A stretch of DNA of 64,000 nt from Jidongwangia harbinensis (GCF_020216025.1 NZ_JAIWNC010000025.1:62001-126000); one strand, 5' to 3'. Shown: positions 34,703 to 43,105, counted from the first letter of the stretch. The notes: generated from the sequence alone by a model not told the origin. Program-made: numbers and translations.

Positions 34703-35545
34703 CTACCGCCGGAACGACTCGGCCACCGCGGCCATGTCGGCGTCCCCGTGACCGGCCGCCGAGGCCTCGGCGTAGAGCGCCCGCAGCGCGTCCAGCAGCC
34801 CGGTCGGGAAGCCGACCTGCGCGGCGGCGTCCACCATCAGCCCCACGTCCTTGACCACCCCGTCGACGGCGAACGACGTCGCATAGTCACCGGCCAGCAC
34901 GGCCTGCCCCTTGACCTGGGCGTAGGGCATCCCGGTCGGGCCGCCGTCGATGGCCGACAGGAACAACCGCGGGTCGACGCCCAGGGCGCGGGCGAGCTGC
35001 ACCGACTGCCCGATCCCGGCCATCGCCAGCGCGACCCAGGAGTTGCAGGCCAGCTTGAGCGCGCTGGCCGGGCCCACGGTGTCGCCGGCCACCACGGTCC
35101 GCGAGCCGATCGCGTCGAACACCGGCCGGCAGCGCTCCAGCAGCGCCGGATCGCCGGACGCCAGCACCACCAGGGTGCCGTCGTCGGCGGGCTTACGGGT
35201 GCCCAGCACCGGCGCGTCGACGATGGCGGGCACCCCCTCCGCGACCGCGCCGATCCCGGCGACGCCCACGGTGGCGCTCTGGATCCACACCGCGCCGTCG
35301 GCCAGCGCGGCGGTGAGGTCGGCCTTGACGGCCAGCGTCGCCTCCGCGTCGAACAGCATCGAGATCACCGCGTCCGCGCCGGTCACCGCGGCGGTCACGT
35401 CCGGCGCCGGGACCGCGCCCACCGAGGCGAGATCCGCCGCCTTCGCCGGCGTGCGGTTCCACACCGCGACGTCGTGACCGGCCCGCCGCAGCGACCGGAC
35501 CATCCCGGCACCCATCACGCCCGCCCCGAGAACCGCAACACGCAT
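34703..35545 (-). CDS. NAD(P)-dependent beta-hydroxyacid dehydrogenase/imine reductase-family protein
   Basis: A 280-residue enzyme. The dinucleotide fold begins MRVAVLGAGVMGAGMVRSLRRAG with NRTP after strand 2, which suggests NADP. The substrate-site motif is DAPVLGTRKPADDGTLVVLASGD, and the catalytic lysine lies in GPASALKLACNSWV. The family includes 3-hydroxyisobutyrate and glyoxylate-type dehydrogenases; the substrate is open. GGAAGAGG precedes the ATG at 35545. Confidence 0.88.
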   Translation of the reverse strand: MRVAVLGAGVMGAGMVRSLRRAGHDVAVWNRTPAKAADLASVGAVPAPDVTAAVTGADAVISMLFDAEATLAVKADLTAALADGAVWIQSATVGVAGIGAVAEGVPAIVDAPVLGTRKPADDGTLVVLASGDPALLERCRPVFDAIGSRTVVAGDTVGPASALKLACNSWVALAMAGIGQSVQLARALGVDPRLFLSAIDGGPTGMPYAQVKGQAVLAGDYATSFAVDGVVKDVGLMVDAAAQVGFPTGLLDALRALYAEASAAGHGDADMAAVAESFRR

Positions 35546-35679
35546 CTGACGACCTCTTCCGCCCACCGGCTCAGCGACTGCTTCCGGACCGCACCAGGTC
35601 TACCAGGCGGCGCCGGCCGGTACCCGTGACGCGGCCCACGCGGACCGGTAAACAGCGAGCGGCGGGACCGCCTTCGCCG

Positions 35680-35685
35680 TAGCGT
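35680..35685 (+). promoter_or_regulatory. -10 element (TAGCGT) of a probable leaderless promoter
   Basis: TAGCGT ends 7 nt before the ATG at 35693, and there is no ribosome binding site. Same pattern as at 762 and 62186. Confidence 0.45.
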
Positions 35686-35692
35686 GCCGGGC

Positions 35693-36886
35693 ATGGTGCA
35701 CGTACGGACTCCCGCCCGGCAACGCCTCGTGGTGATGCTGTTTCCGCTGATCCTGGGGCTGCTGGCGGTCGGCCTGGCGTTCGCGATGACCATGCCGTTC
35801 CTGTCGTTGTTCCTGAGCACGGAGGTGCACGCCGGGCCCGCGCGGGTGACGTTGTTCCTGGTACTGGCGCCGCTGTCCGGTGTGGTCGCGTCGATCGTGA
35901 TGGGGCGGCTGTCCGACCGGGGCCCGGTCCGCCGGCGGCTCATGATCATCGCGTCGCTGACCGGCGTGGTGGGGTGCTCGGCCAGCGCCGTGGTCCGCGA
36001 CTACTGGATCCTGCTGGGGCTCGCGGTGACCGCCATCGCGCTGGCCGGCACGGTGTTCCCGCAGACCCTGGCGTACGCCCGGCAGTGGCTGATCCGGGAC
36101 GCGCCGGACCAGGCCGCGATGGGCACCAGCACCCTGCGTACGGTCGTGTCGGCGGCCTGGGTGGGCGGCCCGCCGCTGGCCGCGTTCCTGGTCGAGGCGG
36201 GCGGCTTCCGGGTGGTCTACGGCATCGCCGCGGCGCTCTACGCGGTCGCCGCGCTGGTGGTGATCTTCCGCCTGGACGAGGTGGAGGTGCCGGCGCCCGG
36301 CCCGGAGGAGGCGCCGCTGCCGGCGTCGTCCCGCGGGACACTGTGGTGGACCGCCGCCGCCTTCGTCCTGCTCCAGGCCCCGCTCACGCTCGGCGCGCAG
36401 GCCATGCCGTTCCTCACCGCGGAGAAGCTGGGCGGCGACGTCGGCGACGCCGGCCTGGTCCTGGGGCTGTGCGCCGCGCTGGAGATCCCGCTGATCCTGA
36501 GCCTGGGCCTGCTCAGCACCCGGTTCCCGTTGCGCCCGATGGTGCTCGGCGGCGCCGTCTGCGGGGTGCTGTACTACGCGGTGGCGACGGCCGCGAACGG
36601 GCTCGGCATGCTGTTCGCCGCCCAGCTGCTCAACGCGCTCTTCATCGCGGCGGTGTCCGGCCTCGGCATCTCCTACGTGCAGGACATGCTGCCGCAGTTC
36701 CCGGGCCGGGCCACCACTCTGTTCACCAACACCTTCCCGATCGGGGCGATGCTCGCCGGACCACTGTTCGGGATGGCGCAGCGGTTCGACATCCGGCTCG
36801 CGTACGGGACGAGCGCGGCGCTCTGCCTGGTCGGCCTGGCGATCCTGCTGGCGGTCCGCAACGACCACGCGGCTCAGCCGGCGTAA
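35693..36886 (+). CDS. MFS transporter, sugar-efflux (SetA)-like
   Basis: A 397-residue, 12-helix transporter. FAMTMPFLSLFLSTEVHAGPARVTLFLV in helices 1-2, the loop MGRLSDRGPVRRRLM and APDQAAMGTSTLRTVVSAAWVGGPPLA match the SetA/SotA sugar-efflux group of the major facilitator family. The ATG at 35693 is preferred over GTG 35684 because of the leaderless promoter spacing. Divergent from the dehydrogenase. Substrate unproven. Confidence 0.85.
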   Translation: MVHVRTPARQRLVVMLFPLILGLLAVGLAFAMTMPFLSLFLSTEVHAGPARVTLFLVLAPLSGVVASIVMGRLSDRGPVRRRLMIIASLTGVVGCSASAVVRDYWILLGLAVTAIALAGTVFPQTLAYARQWLIRDAPDQAAMGTSTLRTVVSAAWVGGPPLAAFLVEAGGFRVVYGIAAALYAVAALVVIFRLDEVEVPAPGPEEAPLPASSRGTLWWTAAAFVLLQAPLTLGAQAMPFLTAEKLGGDVGDAGLVLGLCAALEIPLILSLGLLSTRFPLRPMVLGGAVCGVLYYAVATAANGLGMLFAAQLLNALFIAAVSGLGISYVQDMLPQFPGRATTLFTNTFPIGAMLAGPLFGMAQRFDIRLAYGTSAALCLVGLAILLAVRNDHAAQPA

Positions 36887-36903
36887 CGTCCACGCCGCCC
36901 CGG

Positions 36904-37485
36904 CTACGGGTCGCAGCGGGCGGTGTTCTCGCTGTCGACACAGGTGTCGGTGCCCTCGCCGCCGTTCGCGATGTCGGTGCCGTCGCCGCCGTCCACGAGG
37001 TCGTCGCCGTCGCCCGCGACCAGGATGTCGTCGCCGTCCCCGCCGCTGAGCTTGTCGTTGCCGGCGATGTCGGCGATGGCGTCGTCGCCGTCGCCGCCGC
37101 TGAGGGTGTCGTTGCCGTAGCCACCGTCCAGGGTGTCGTCACCGGCGCCGCCGCGGACCGTGTCGTCACCGTCGCCGGCGACGATGATGTCGTCACCGTC
37201 GCCGCCGTGGACGGTGTCGTCGCCGCCCCGGCCGAGGACGACGTCGGCGCCGCCGAGGCCACAGATGATGTCGTCACCGTCGGTGCCGGTCAGGGTGTCG
37301 TCGCCCGCCGTGCCGGTGACGGTGCAGTGCGGCGCCGCGTCGGCCGGGCCGGAGCCGGCCTGTGCGGGAGCGGCGAAGGCGAGCGCCGCCGCGGCCGCGA
37401 TCGCCAGGGCGGAGATGACCGGTGCCCGCCGCCGGGACGGGCGGTGCGACGGCGTGGCGGCGGGTGCGGCACTGGGCTCTGACAT
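36904..37485 (-). CDS. Secreted RTX-type calcium-binding repeat protein
   Basis: A 193-residue protein. A long basic N-terminus and hydrophobic helix ending at about AAPAQAG form the signal. Then come hemolysin-type nonapeptides, GGxGxDxUx, in about ten units (GGDGDDIIVAGDGDDTVRG, GGYGNDTLSGGDGDD and so on), capped by CVDSENTARCDP. These repeats fold as a parallel beta roll in calcium outside the cell. No catalytic domain is attached, so a structural or adhesive role is likely. Confidence 0.88.
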   Translation of the reverse strand: MSEPSAAPAATPSHRPSRRRAPVISALAIAAAAALAFAAPAQAGSGPADAAPHCTVTGTAGDDTLTGTDGDDIICGLGGADVVLGRGGDDTVHGGDGDDIIVAGDGDDTVRGGAGDDTLDGGYGNDTLSGGDGDDAIADIAGNDKLSGGDGDDILVAGDGDDLVDGGDGTDIANGGEGTDTCVDSENTARCDP

Positions 37486-37639
37486 GGATGCTGGTCCCCT
37501 CTGACGGCGACCGCCACTCCGGTGGGCGGCCACGACCCGCCCAGCATCGCAACGACGTTCATCGATCCGGCACCGGTTCGTCATCCCGGCTCGCGCCCCC
37601 GCGACGCCGGCCGGACGGGCCGCGCCGGGCCGGGCCGGG

Positions 37640-37912
37640 CTAGAGCGCCGGGTCGCCCGACCAGGGATCGTCCACCGGGTCGTCGTGATCGAGCGGGTAC
37701 AGCTCCGGTGTGTCGAGCGGGAGTTCACCCGGTTGATCCGGCCAGGGCTCGTCGAGGACCGGCACCGCCTCCGGCACCGCCTCCAGGTCCACGGTGTCGG
37801 CCGGCACGAGCGTGTCCGGCACAGGCGGGGCGTGCGGGTCGAGTGCCGTCGCGAGCACGCGCAGGCGAACGTCGGCCGGCAGCGCCGGCACGTCGTCCAT
37901 CGACAGCGTCAT
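37640..37912 (-). CDS. Small acidic protein of unknown function
   Basis: A 90-residue protein rich in Asp, Glu and Pro. It starts MTLSMDDVPALPADVRLR and ends in a run of DxPxD segments, so it is probably disordered. GAGGAGG lies about 9 nt upstream of the ATG, which supports real translation. No family recognised. Divergent from the ECF sigma gene; a link is possible but not shown. Confidence 0.6.
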   Translation of the reverse strand: MTLSMDDVPALPADVRLRVLATALDPHAPPVPDTLVPADTVDLEAVPEAVPVLDEPWPDQPGELPLDTPELYPLDHDDPVDDPWSGDPAL

Positions 37913-38070
37913 CTACTCATCCTCCTCGTCCGGCGGGCTGCGTGGGTGACGTTCGCCGAACCAGCCCGGCACCCGAATGACATCTTTTACGGTGATATAG
38001 CCAGAACTGTTCCGTCCCGGAGGGAGTCGCCGTCATCGCGTTTCCGGACGCCGCCGCGGAGCCCGATGGC

Positions 38071-38592
38071 GTGGAGTCCCGGCTCCTGGACCGCGCCCGG
38101 CGAGGCGAGGCCGCCGCCTTCGAACGGCTCGTCAACGACCACGCCCAGCGCACCTGGGCGGTGTGCTACCGGATCACCGGCAACAGCCACGACGCCGAGG
38201 ACGCGCTGCAGGACGCGCTCGTCGCCGCCTGGCAGAACCTCGGCCGGTTCCGGGGCGAGTCCCGCTTCGGCACCTGGCTGCACCGGATCGCCGCCAACGC
38301 CTCGCTGGCCGTGGTCCGCCGCCGCCGGGACGTGGTGATGGACGAGTTGCCGGCCGGGCGCCCCGAGGCCGCGCCGGCGGACCTGTACGACCGGTTCGCC
38401 GAGTCCGACCGGATCGAGGCCGCACTGCGCACCCTGCCCGAGGACTTCCGGGTGGCGCTGGTGCTGCGCGAGTTCGGCGGCCTGTCGTACCAGGAGATCG
38501 CCACCCATCAGCAGATCGGTGTGCAGACCGTGAAGAGCCGGCTGAACCGCGCCCGCACCGCGATGGCGGACGCGCTCGGTACCGACGGCTGA
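38071..38592 (+). CDS. ECF-type RNA polymerase sigma factor
   Basis: A 173-residue sigma factor with region 2 (AERLVNDHAQ-like start, ITGNSHDAEDALQDALVAAWQNLGRF) and region 4 (LVLREFGGLSYQEIATHQQIGVQTVKSRLNRAR). No anti-sigma gene is adjacent, which is unusual. The GTG at 38071 gives a homologous N-terminus but lacks a ribosome binding site. A strong GGAGGGAG at 38019-38026 lies 8 nt before an in-frame ATC (38035), so a longer form from a rare start codon is possible. It ends 2 bp from the convergent dynamin gene. Confidence 0.88.
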   Translation: MESRLLDRARRGEAAAFERLVNDHAQRTWAVCYRITGNSHDAEDALQDALVAAWQNLGRFRGESRFGTWLHRIAANASLAVVRRRRDVVMDELPAGRPEAAPADLYDRFAESDRIEAALRTLPEDFRVALVLREFGGLSYQEIATHQQIGVQTVKSRLNRARTAMADALGTDG

Positions 38593-38594
38593 CC

Positions 38595-40061
38595 TCACGA
38601 CGCGAGCCGCCGGGCCAGCAACAGGTACGACCGGGCCGCCGTACGCGCCGCCTCTGCCTCGGCCGGGCCGCCCGCGGCGGTGATCCGGGCCTGCGCCTGC
38701 GCGGCCAGCCTCCTCGCGTACGCCGCCGGATCTCCGCCCGGGTGCGGGCCCAGCCGGGCGGCGTCGTCGGTGCCCTCGGTCAGCGCGGTCAGCGTCGCCA
38801 CCAGCGGGCTGTCCGGTGCGGTCCGGGTCAGCAGGCTCAGCGCCCGCACCTCCCGCAGCGGGTGCAGCTCCGGCGCCAGCCGGGCCTCCTCGACCGCCGC
38901 CCGGACCGCCGCGTCCTGCGGTACGGGCAGTCCCGCGGCGAGCCGGTCGAGGACCTCCAGCGCGTGGTCCGCCTTCAGCACGTCCGCGCGCAGCAGGAAC
39001 CGGCGGCGGATCAGCGCCTCCAGCTCGGCCAGCCCGGAACGGTCCTCGAGCCAGCGCAGCAACGGTTCCGCGCCACCGCCGACGCTCCGCCCGGTGGCCA
39101 TGCCGTACGGGCCGAGCAGCTCGAACAGGCGGGTCATCGTCGCGGGCGGCACGCCGTCCGGCGGGCCCAGCTGTTCCCACAGCCGCAGCCTTGCCGCCTC
39201 CACCCCGGCCAGCCCGGCGAGCGTGCGGGCGTCGGCCTCGCGCAGCCGCCCGGTGCGAGCGGTCTCGGCGAGCAGCGCGGCCACCGGGCGTACGTCGCTC
39301 ACCTCGGCGGCCCGGTCGACGGCGAGGCGCCGCGCCCGGTCGGCGGCGAGGTCGACCGGATCGGCGCCGTCCCACGGGCCGGACCCGAAGACGTCCGCGT
39401 GGGACAGCACGCCGACCGCGTTCACCGCGGACGCGCCCAACTCGCCGGAGGCGGCCAGGAAGTCACGCAGGAACGCCACCTCGTCGGCGCGCTCGGCGTC
39501 GCGGACCAGGAACAGCACCGCGTCCGCCTGGGTCGCCGCGGACCGGCTGTTGGCGGTGAGTGCGTCCGCGCCGACGATCGCCCGCCGGGTGGCGGTCTCG
39601 TTCTCCGTGGTCGCGGTGGCCAGGCCCGGGGTGTCGATCACGGTCATCTCGCGCAGCGCGCCCGCCTGCAGGTGCACCTCCAGGTGGTCCACGTCCTCCG
39701 CCGGCACGCCGAGGTCCTCGGGCAGCCCGCCGTCGATCCGCAGGGTACGCCGCCGGCCGTCGGTCAGGACCAGCTCGGCCCGGTCCGGTGCGCCGTAGCG
39801 GTACCAGGTCACGACCCGGGTGCACTCCCCCGCCGCGGTCGGTGCGATGCGCCGCCCGACCAGAGCGTTCACCAGCGTCGACTTGCCGGCCTTGACCCGG
39901 CCCACCACCGCCACCCGCAACGGCTCGGCGAGCGCCCGGCGGACCGCGGCGACGGTGTCCGCGTCCCGCTCGCCGACCAGTGCGCACACGTCGTCGCAGG
40001 CCCGTTCGGTACGCCGGATCAGCGCCGAACGGGCCTGCGGGTCATGTCCCAGCGGTGTCAC
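38595..40061 (-). CDS. Dynamin-like GTPase A (IniC-like)
   Basis: A 488-residue protein. The GTPase domain has P-loop GRVKAGKST (54-62), a threonine-containing switch region (AGECTRVVTWY) and DTPG in MTVIDTPGLA. The C-terminal half is helical with no strong membrane helix. P-loop and length resemble mycobacterial IniC, a bacterial dynamin-like protein that remodels membrane. It starts 2 bp after the DxDxDG-repeat gene and is the last of eight coupled genes. Pairing with a second, membrane-inserting dynamin (44049-45929) is typical of bacterial dynamins, which act as heteromers. Confidence 0.88.
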   Translation of the reverse strand: MTPLGHDPQARSALIRRTERACDDVCALVGERDADTVAAVRRALAEPLRVAVVGRVKAGKSTLVNALVGRRIAPTAAGECTRVVTWYRYGAPDRAELVLTDGRRRTLRIDGGLPEDLGVPAEDVDHLEVHLQAGALREMTVIDTPGLATATTENETATRRAIVGADALTANSRSAATQADAVLFLVRDAERADEVAFLRDFLAASGELGASAVNAVGVLSHADVFGSGPWDGADPVDLAADRARRLAVDRAAEVSDVRPVAALLAETARTGRLREADARTLAGLAGVEAARLRLWEQLGPPDGVPPATMTRLFELLGPYGMATGRSVGGGAEPLLRWLEDRSGLAELEALIRRRFLLRADVLKADHALEVLDRLAAGLPVPQDAAVRAAVEEARLAPELHPLREVRALSLLTRTAPDSPLVATLTALTEGTDDAARLGPHPGGDPAAYARRLAAQAQARITAAGGPAEAEAARTAARSYLLLARRLAS

Positions 40062-40063
40062 GG

Positions 40064-40537
40064 TCAGTCGTCGTCATCGTCCGAGTCGAGGATGTTCTCG
40101 ATCGCGTCGTTGCGGCTGTCGAAGATGTCGTTGATCTGGTCCACCTGTCCCGGGGTGGCGAACGGGATGAGGTCGATCAGCGGGTCGTGCCCGCCGCCAC
40201 CGATGATCGACGGGTCACCGAGCCCGGGGTTGGGGCCGGGGGCGGGCGCGGTCGGCGTCACGAACTGCCCGCCGGTCGCCGGGTTCGCCACCAGGTCCAG
40301 CACCGTGTCGCCGTTGACGTCCACGCCCGCGGTGTCCACGACGCCGTCCAGATTGGTGTCGATCTGGATGTTGTCGATCAGCCCGTTCTCGTCGACGTCC
40401 TGCGACAGGATCTCCGCGTAGCCGTCGAAGTTGGCGTCGACCTGAAAGCTGTCCGCCACGCCGTTGCCGTTGGTGTCCGCCTGGCCCACGTCGCCCACGC
40501 CGTCGCCGTTGGTGTCGGTGAAGTACATCTCGCTCAT
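40064..40537 (-). CDS. Cytosolic DxDxDG (EF-hand/dockerin-like) repeat protein
   Basis: A 157-residue acidic protein without a signal peptide. Residues 8-87 hold six loops spaced 13-15 residues: DTNGDGVGD, DTNGNGVAD, DANFDGYAE, DVDENGLID, DTNLDGVVD and DVNGDTVLD. These match calcium-binding dockerin or thrombospondin-3 type loops, though their exported context is missing. A Pro/Gly linker leads to an acidic tail ending in five aspartates. The start overlaps the stop of the 27-residue micro-ORF (ATGA). Possibly the counterpart of IniB in ini-type loci; calcium binding is not shown. Confidence 0.8.
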   Translation of the reverse strand: MSEMYFTDTNGDGVGDVGQADTNGNGVADSFQVDANFDGYAEILSQDVDENGLIDNIQIDTNLDGVVDTAGVDVNGDTVLDLVANPATGGQFVTPTAPAPGPNPGLGDPSIIGGGGHDPLIDLIPFATPGQVDQINDIFDSRNDAIENILDSDDDDD

Positions 40538-40617
40538 CGCCTGTGCCCCTTGCCTCGCCGCTGTTTCAGGTCTTCGATGCGCCGGTACGACGGGATGTTC
40601 CCGGTCCGGCGGTTCAT
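40534..40617 (-). CDS. Micro-ORF A, 27-residue basic peptide with NIPSYRRIE motif
   Basis: A 28-codon frame that starts MNRRTG, continues NIPSYRRIEDL and ends in a basic tail (RRGKGHRR). Its ATG overlaps the Hsp70 stop (ATGA, 40614-40617), and its TGA overlaps the ATG of the repeat protein (40534-40537), so it fills the gap exactly and both joints are coupled. A related peptide, micro-ORF B, lies at 45926-46015. Coding is supported by these overlaps and the shared motif; no function is known. The DNA may alternatively be a conserved regulatory site. Confidence 0.65.
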   Translation of the reverse strand: MNRRTGNIPSYRRIEDLKQRRGKGHRR

Positions 40618-42683
40618 TTCAGTGCCGCCGACCGGTCCGCACTGCTCCACCAGGCGACCAGTCCTGGGATGTCCTCGCGGTGCGCGCTGGCGACGATGAG
40701 GATCGCCTCGCTGTCGTAGGTCCAGATCAGCTTTCCGTAGCCCTCGCTGGGATAGCAGAGCAGCTGGCCCATGGTCCGGCTCTGGTCCGCGGTGAGGACC
40801 CACGGGCCGCGTCCGTAGGAGTTGCCGGCGTCGCATCCGGCGGTCACGTTCGTCAGGCCGTGCTCGCCGATCGTCACGTTCAGCGTGGCCGTCATCGCCT
40901 GCGCCGTGGTGAACTGCGTCGCCCAGACCTCGAACGCCGGGTTGGTGCCGACCTGCGCCGCGGCCGGCGTGGCGCAGCGGACGATCGCCACCTCGCCCGG
41001 ATCCTTGACGCCGTCCCGCACACAGGTGTCGATCTTGGCGAAGTCCGGTGGCAGGCGCCGCGCCAGCCGGCACTCCGCGGCCGGCAGGCCGGCGGCGCAG
41101 TCGGCGGACTGCGCCGGTCCCGACGTGCCGCCGCCGGTCGGTACGGAGGTGCCACCGCCGGCCGGTGGGGTGGTGCCGCCCCCGGCCGGCGGGGTGCTGC
41201 CGGGCGCCGGGGCGGTCGAGGTGCCCGGGCTCTTCGGGCCGGATCCGCCCGACGCGCCGGTGCCGTCGTCGCCGGCGTTGCGCAGGAGCACCGCGCCGAT
41301 CCCCCCGCAGAGCACCAGGAAGCAGAGCACGCCGATGCCGATCGCGACGGGCCACCGGGCCGTCCGGGCGGTTCCGCCGGCCGGTTGGCCGTCCGGCGAC
41401 GGGACCGGGAAGGGCGGCTGCGGCACCGGGATCGGTTGCGGCGGCACCGGTTGGGGCTGCGGATGCGGCACCGGCTGGGGCTGCGGATGCGGCACCGGCT
41501 GGGGCTGCGGATGCGGCACCGGCTGCGGCGGCTGCGGTGGCGGCGGCTGCTGTGGCGGCTGCGGTGGCGGTGGCGGTGGCTGCTGCGGTGGCGGCTGCGC
41601 GGCGGCCATCGCCGGGGTGGCGAGGGCGCCGAGCGCGACCACCAGCTTCGGGTCCTCCAGGGTCGCCGGGGGCCGTCCGATCAGGTCGAGCAGGCGGCGT
41701 TGCACCAGCCGCAGGTGCGAGGACCCGCCGGTCAGATAGAGGGCGTGCAGGGCGGGGCCGGTGACGCCGGCCCGGTCCAGCGTGCGGCGGGTCAGTTCGA
41801 CCGCCGCGTCGATCTTCGGGGCGATCAGCCGGTCGAACTCCTCCGCCGTGATCGTGACGACCGCCTGCCGGTCCCCCGCGGCGACCGGAATCCTGGTCTG
41901 CTCGTAGTCGGTGAGCGCCTGTTTCGCGGCGCGCACCTGGTCCCGGAACGTCAGCCGGTCGGCGAGCGCGGCCGGGTCGTCGAGCGCGTCCACGACCTCG
42001 CCGTGCCCGGCCTCGCGCAGTTGCCCGCGGGTCCACGCCGCGAGCAGGTCGTCGATGTCCTCGCCGCCGAGCGGATCGATGCCGTCGGTGGCGAGCACGG
42101 TGAACGGCGCCCCCGGCACGGCGCCCGCGCGCAGCACCGCGACGTCGCAGGTGCCGCCGCCGAAGTCGAACACCGCCACCACCGCGCCCGGCGGCACCGC
42201 CGTCTGCGTCGCGTAGTGGCTGGCCGCCGCGACCGGCTCGGAGACCAGTCGCGGTTCCGCGGCGAGGCCCGCCGCGCGGGCCGCGGCCAGCAGTACCCGG
42301 CGGCGCGGCTCCTGCCACTGCTCCGGGTACGTCAGCAGCACCTCCGCCGGCCGGGTACCGCCCGCGATGCGGCCCGCGCGCCCCGCGACATGGCGCAGCA
42401 CGGCGGCGAGCGCCTCCGCGACGGCGACCTCCCGGCCGTCCAGCAGGATCTCGCCCTCGCCGACCCGGCGCTTCGGGTTGGGCTCGAACGCCGCCGGATC
42501 GATCCGGGCCGCCCGTTGCGCCTCCACGCCGACCACGAATCCGGTCGGACCGGCCAGCACGCCGGAGGGCATCTGGTCGGCCTGTTCGGAGAGCCGCACC
42601 GGGCGCGGCGGGCCGGTGCCGAGCTGCACCGCGGCCGCCGTGTTCGACGTTCCGATGTCGACGGCGAGCCGCCAGCCGTTCAC
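40614..42683 (-). CDS. Membrane-anchored Hsp70-family protein lacking the normal substrate-binding domain
   Basis: A 689-residue protein. Residues 1-365 are an Hsp70 nucleotide-binding domain with VDIGTSNTAAAV, VFDFGGGTCDVAVL and LYLTGGSSHLRLVQ. The peptide-binding domain is absent. In its place are a Pro/Gln-rich linker with three PVPHPQPQ repeats, a membrane helix at about 438-463 and an extracytoplasmic domain (to 689) with about six cysteines. The GTG at 42683 overlaps the GrpE-like stop (GTGA). An ATP-driven change inside could be passed across the membrane. Similar Hsp70-TM proteins occur near dynamin genes in other actinobacteria, from general knowledge of such loci. Confidence 0.87.
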   Translation of the reverse strand: MNGWRLAVDIGTSNTAAAVQLGTGPPRPVRLSEQADQMPSGVLAGPTGFVVGVEAQRAARIDPAAFEPNPKRRVGEGEILLDGREVAVAEALAAVLRHVAGRAGRIAGGTRPAEVLLTYPEQWQEPRRRVLLAAARAAGLAAEPRLVSEPVAAASHYATQTAVPPGAVVAVFDFGGGTCDVAVLRAGAVPGAPFTVLATDGIDPLGGEDIDDLLAAWTRGQLREAGHGEVVDALDDPAALADRLTFRDQVRAAKQALTDYEQTRIPVAAGDRQAVVTITAEEFDRLIAPKIDAAVELTRRTLDRAGVTGPALHALYLTGGSSHLRLVQRRLLDLIGRPPATLEDPKLVVALGALATPAMAAAQPPPQQPPPPPPQPPQQPPPPQPPQPVPHPQPQPVPHPQPQPVPHPQPQPVPPQPIPVPQPPFPVPSPDGQPAGGTARTARWPVAIGIGVLCFLVLCGGIGAVLLRNAGDDGTGASGGSGPKSPGTSTAPAPGSTPPAGGGTTPPAGGGTSVPTGGGTSGPAQSADCAAGLPAAECRLARRLPPDFAKIDTCVRDGVKDPGEVAIVRCATPAAAQVGTNPAFEVWATQFTTAQAMTATLNVTIGEHGLTNVTAGCDAGNSYGRGPWVLTADQSRTMGQLLCYPSEGYGKLIWTYDSEAILIVASAHREDIPGLVAWWSSADRSAALK
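41449..41520 (-). repeat. Three 24-bp tandem repeats encoding PVPHPQPQ in the Hsp70 linker
   Basis: Three copies of an almost identical 24-bp unit at 41449, 41473 and 41497 encode the Pro/His/Gln linker between the ATPase domain and the membrane helix. The first copy differs by one base. Confidence 0.9.
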
Positions 42684-43105
42684 CGCTTCCACACGATCAC
42701 CTCCGCCGGGCGCACCACCTGCGCACCCGTCTGCCAGCCCGCTCTGATCTCCCGGGCCACGCACCGGTCGATGCGCTCCCCCGTCGCCGGCTCGGTGCCG
42801 ACCGCGTGGTGCCGGGGCGCGTCGAACGCCGCCCCGCCGGCGACCGGGATGCGGTGCACCCCGGCCGAGCTCAGCACCCGTTCGAGCTGCGCCTGCACGG
42901 CGTCGGCACCGGCCGCCAGGTCGTGCGCCGCGATGACGCCCCGGACCAGGGCGGGCGCGGCGCCGGGCGCGGACGGGGCGGCCGACCCGTTCGGCGCGGC
43001 GGTGCGGCGGCCCGCGACGTACCCGGCGGCGGCCGCCGCGAGCACCACCGCGACCGACGCCGCCACCCACGGCCACGCGGCGAGCGCCGCGCCGACGTTC
43101 CTCAC
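42680..43105 (-). CDS. Membrane-anchored GrpE-like nucleotide exchange factor
   Basis: A 141-residue protein. One N-terminal helix (PWVAASVAVVLAAAAAGYVAG) is followed by GRR, which suggests that the C-terminal part faces the cytosol. After a short linker, residues about 58-141 match the GrpE tail: LERVLSSAGVHRIPVAGGAAFDAPRHHAVGTEP (split over helix and beta domain) and QVVRPAEVIVWK. The long dimerising helix of normal GrpE is cut short. The start overlaps the peptidase stop and the stop overlaps the Hsp70 start, so it is very likely the dedicated exchange factor of that Hsp70. GTG 43105 was chosen for the overlap; ATG 43141 is in frame. Confidence 0.75.
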   Translation of the reverse strand: MRNVGAALAAWPWVAASVAVVLAAAAAGYVAGRRTAAPNGSAAPSAPGAAPALVRGVIAAHDLAAGADAVQAQLERVLSSAGVHRIPVAGGAAFDAPRHHAVGTEPATGERIDRCVAREIRAGWQTGAQVVRPAEVIVWKR

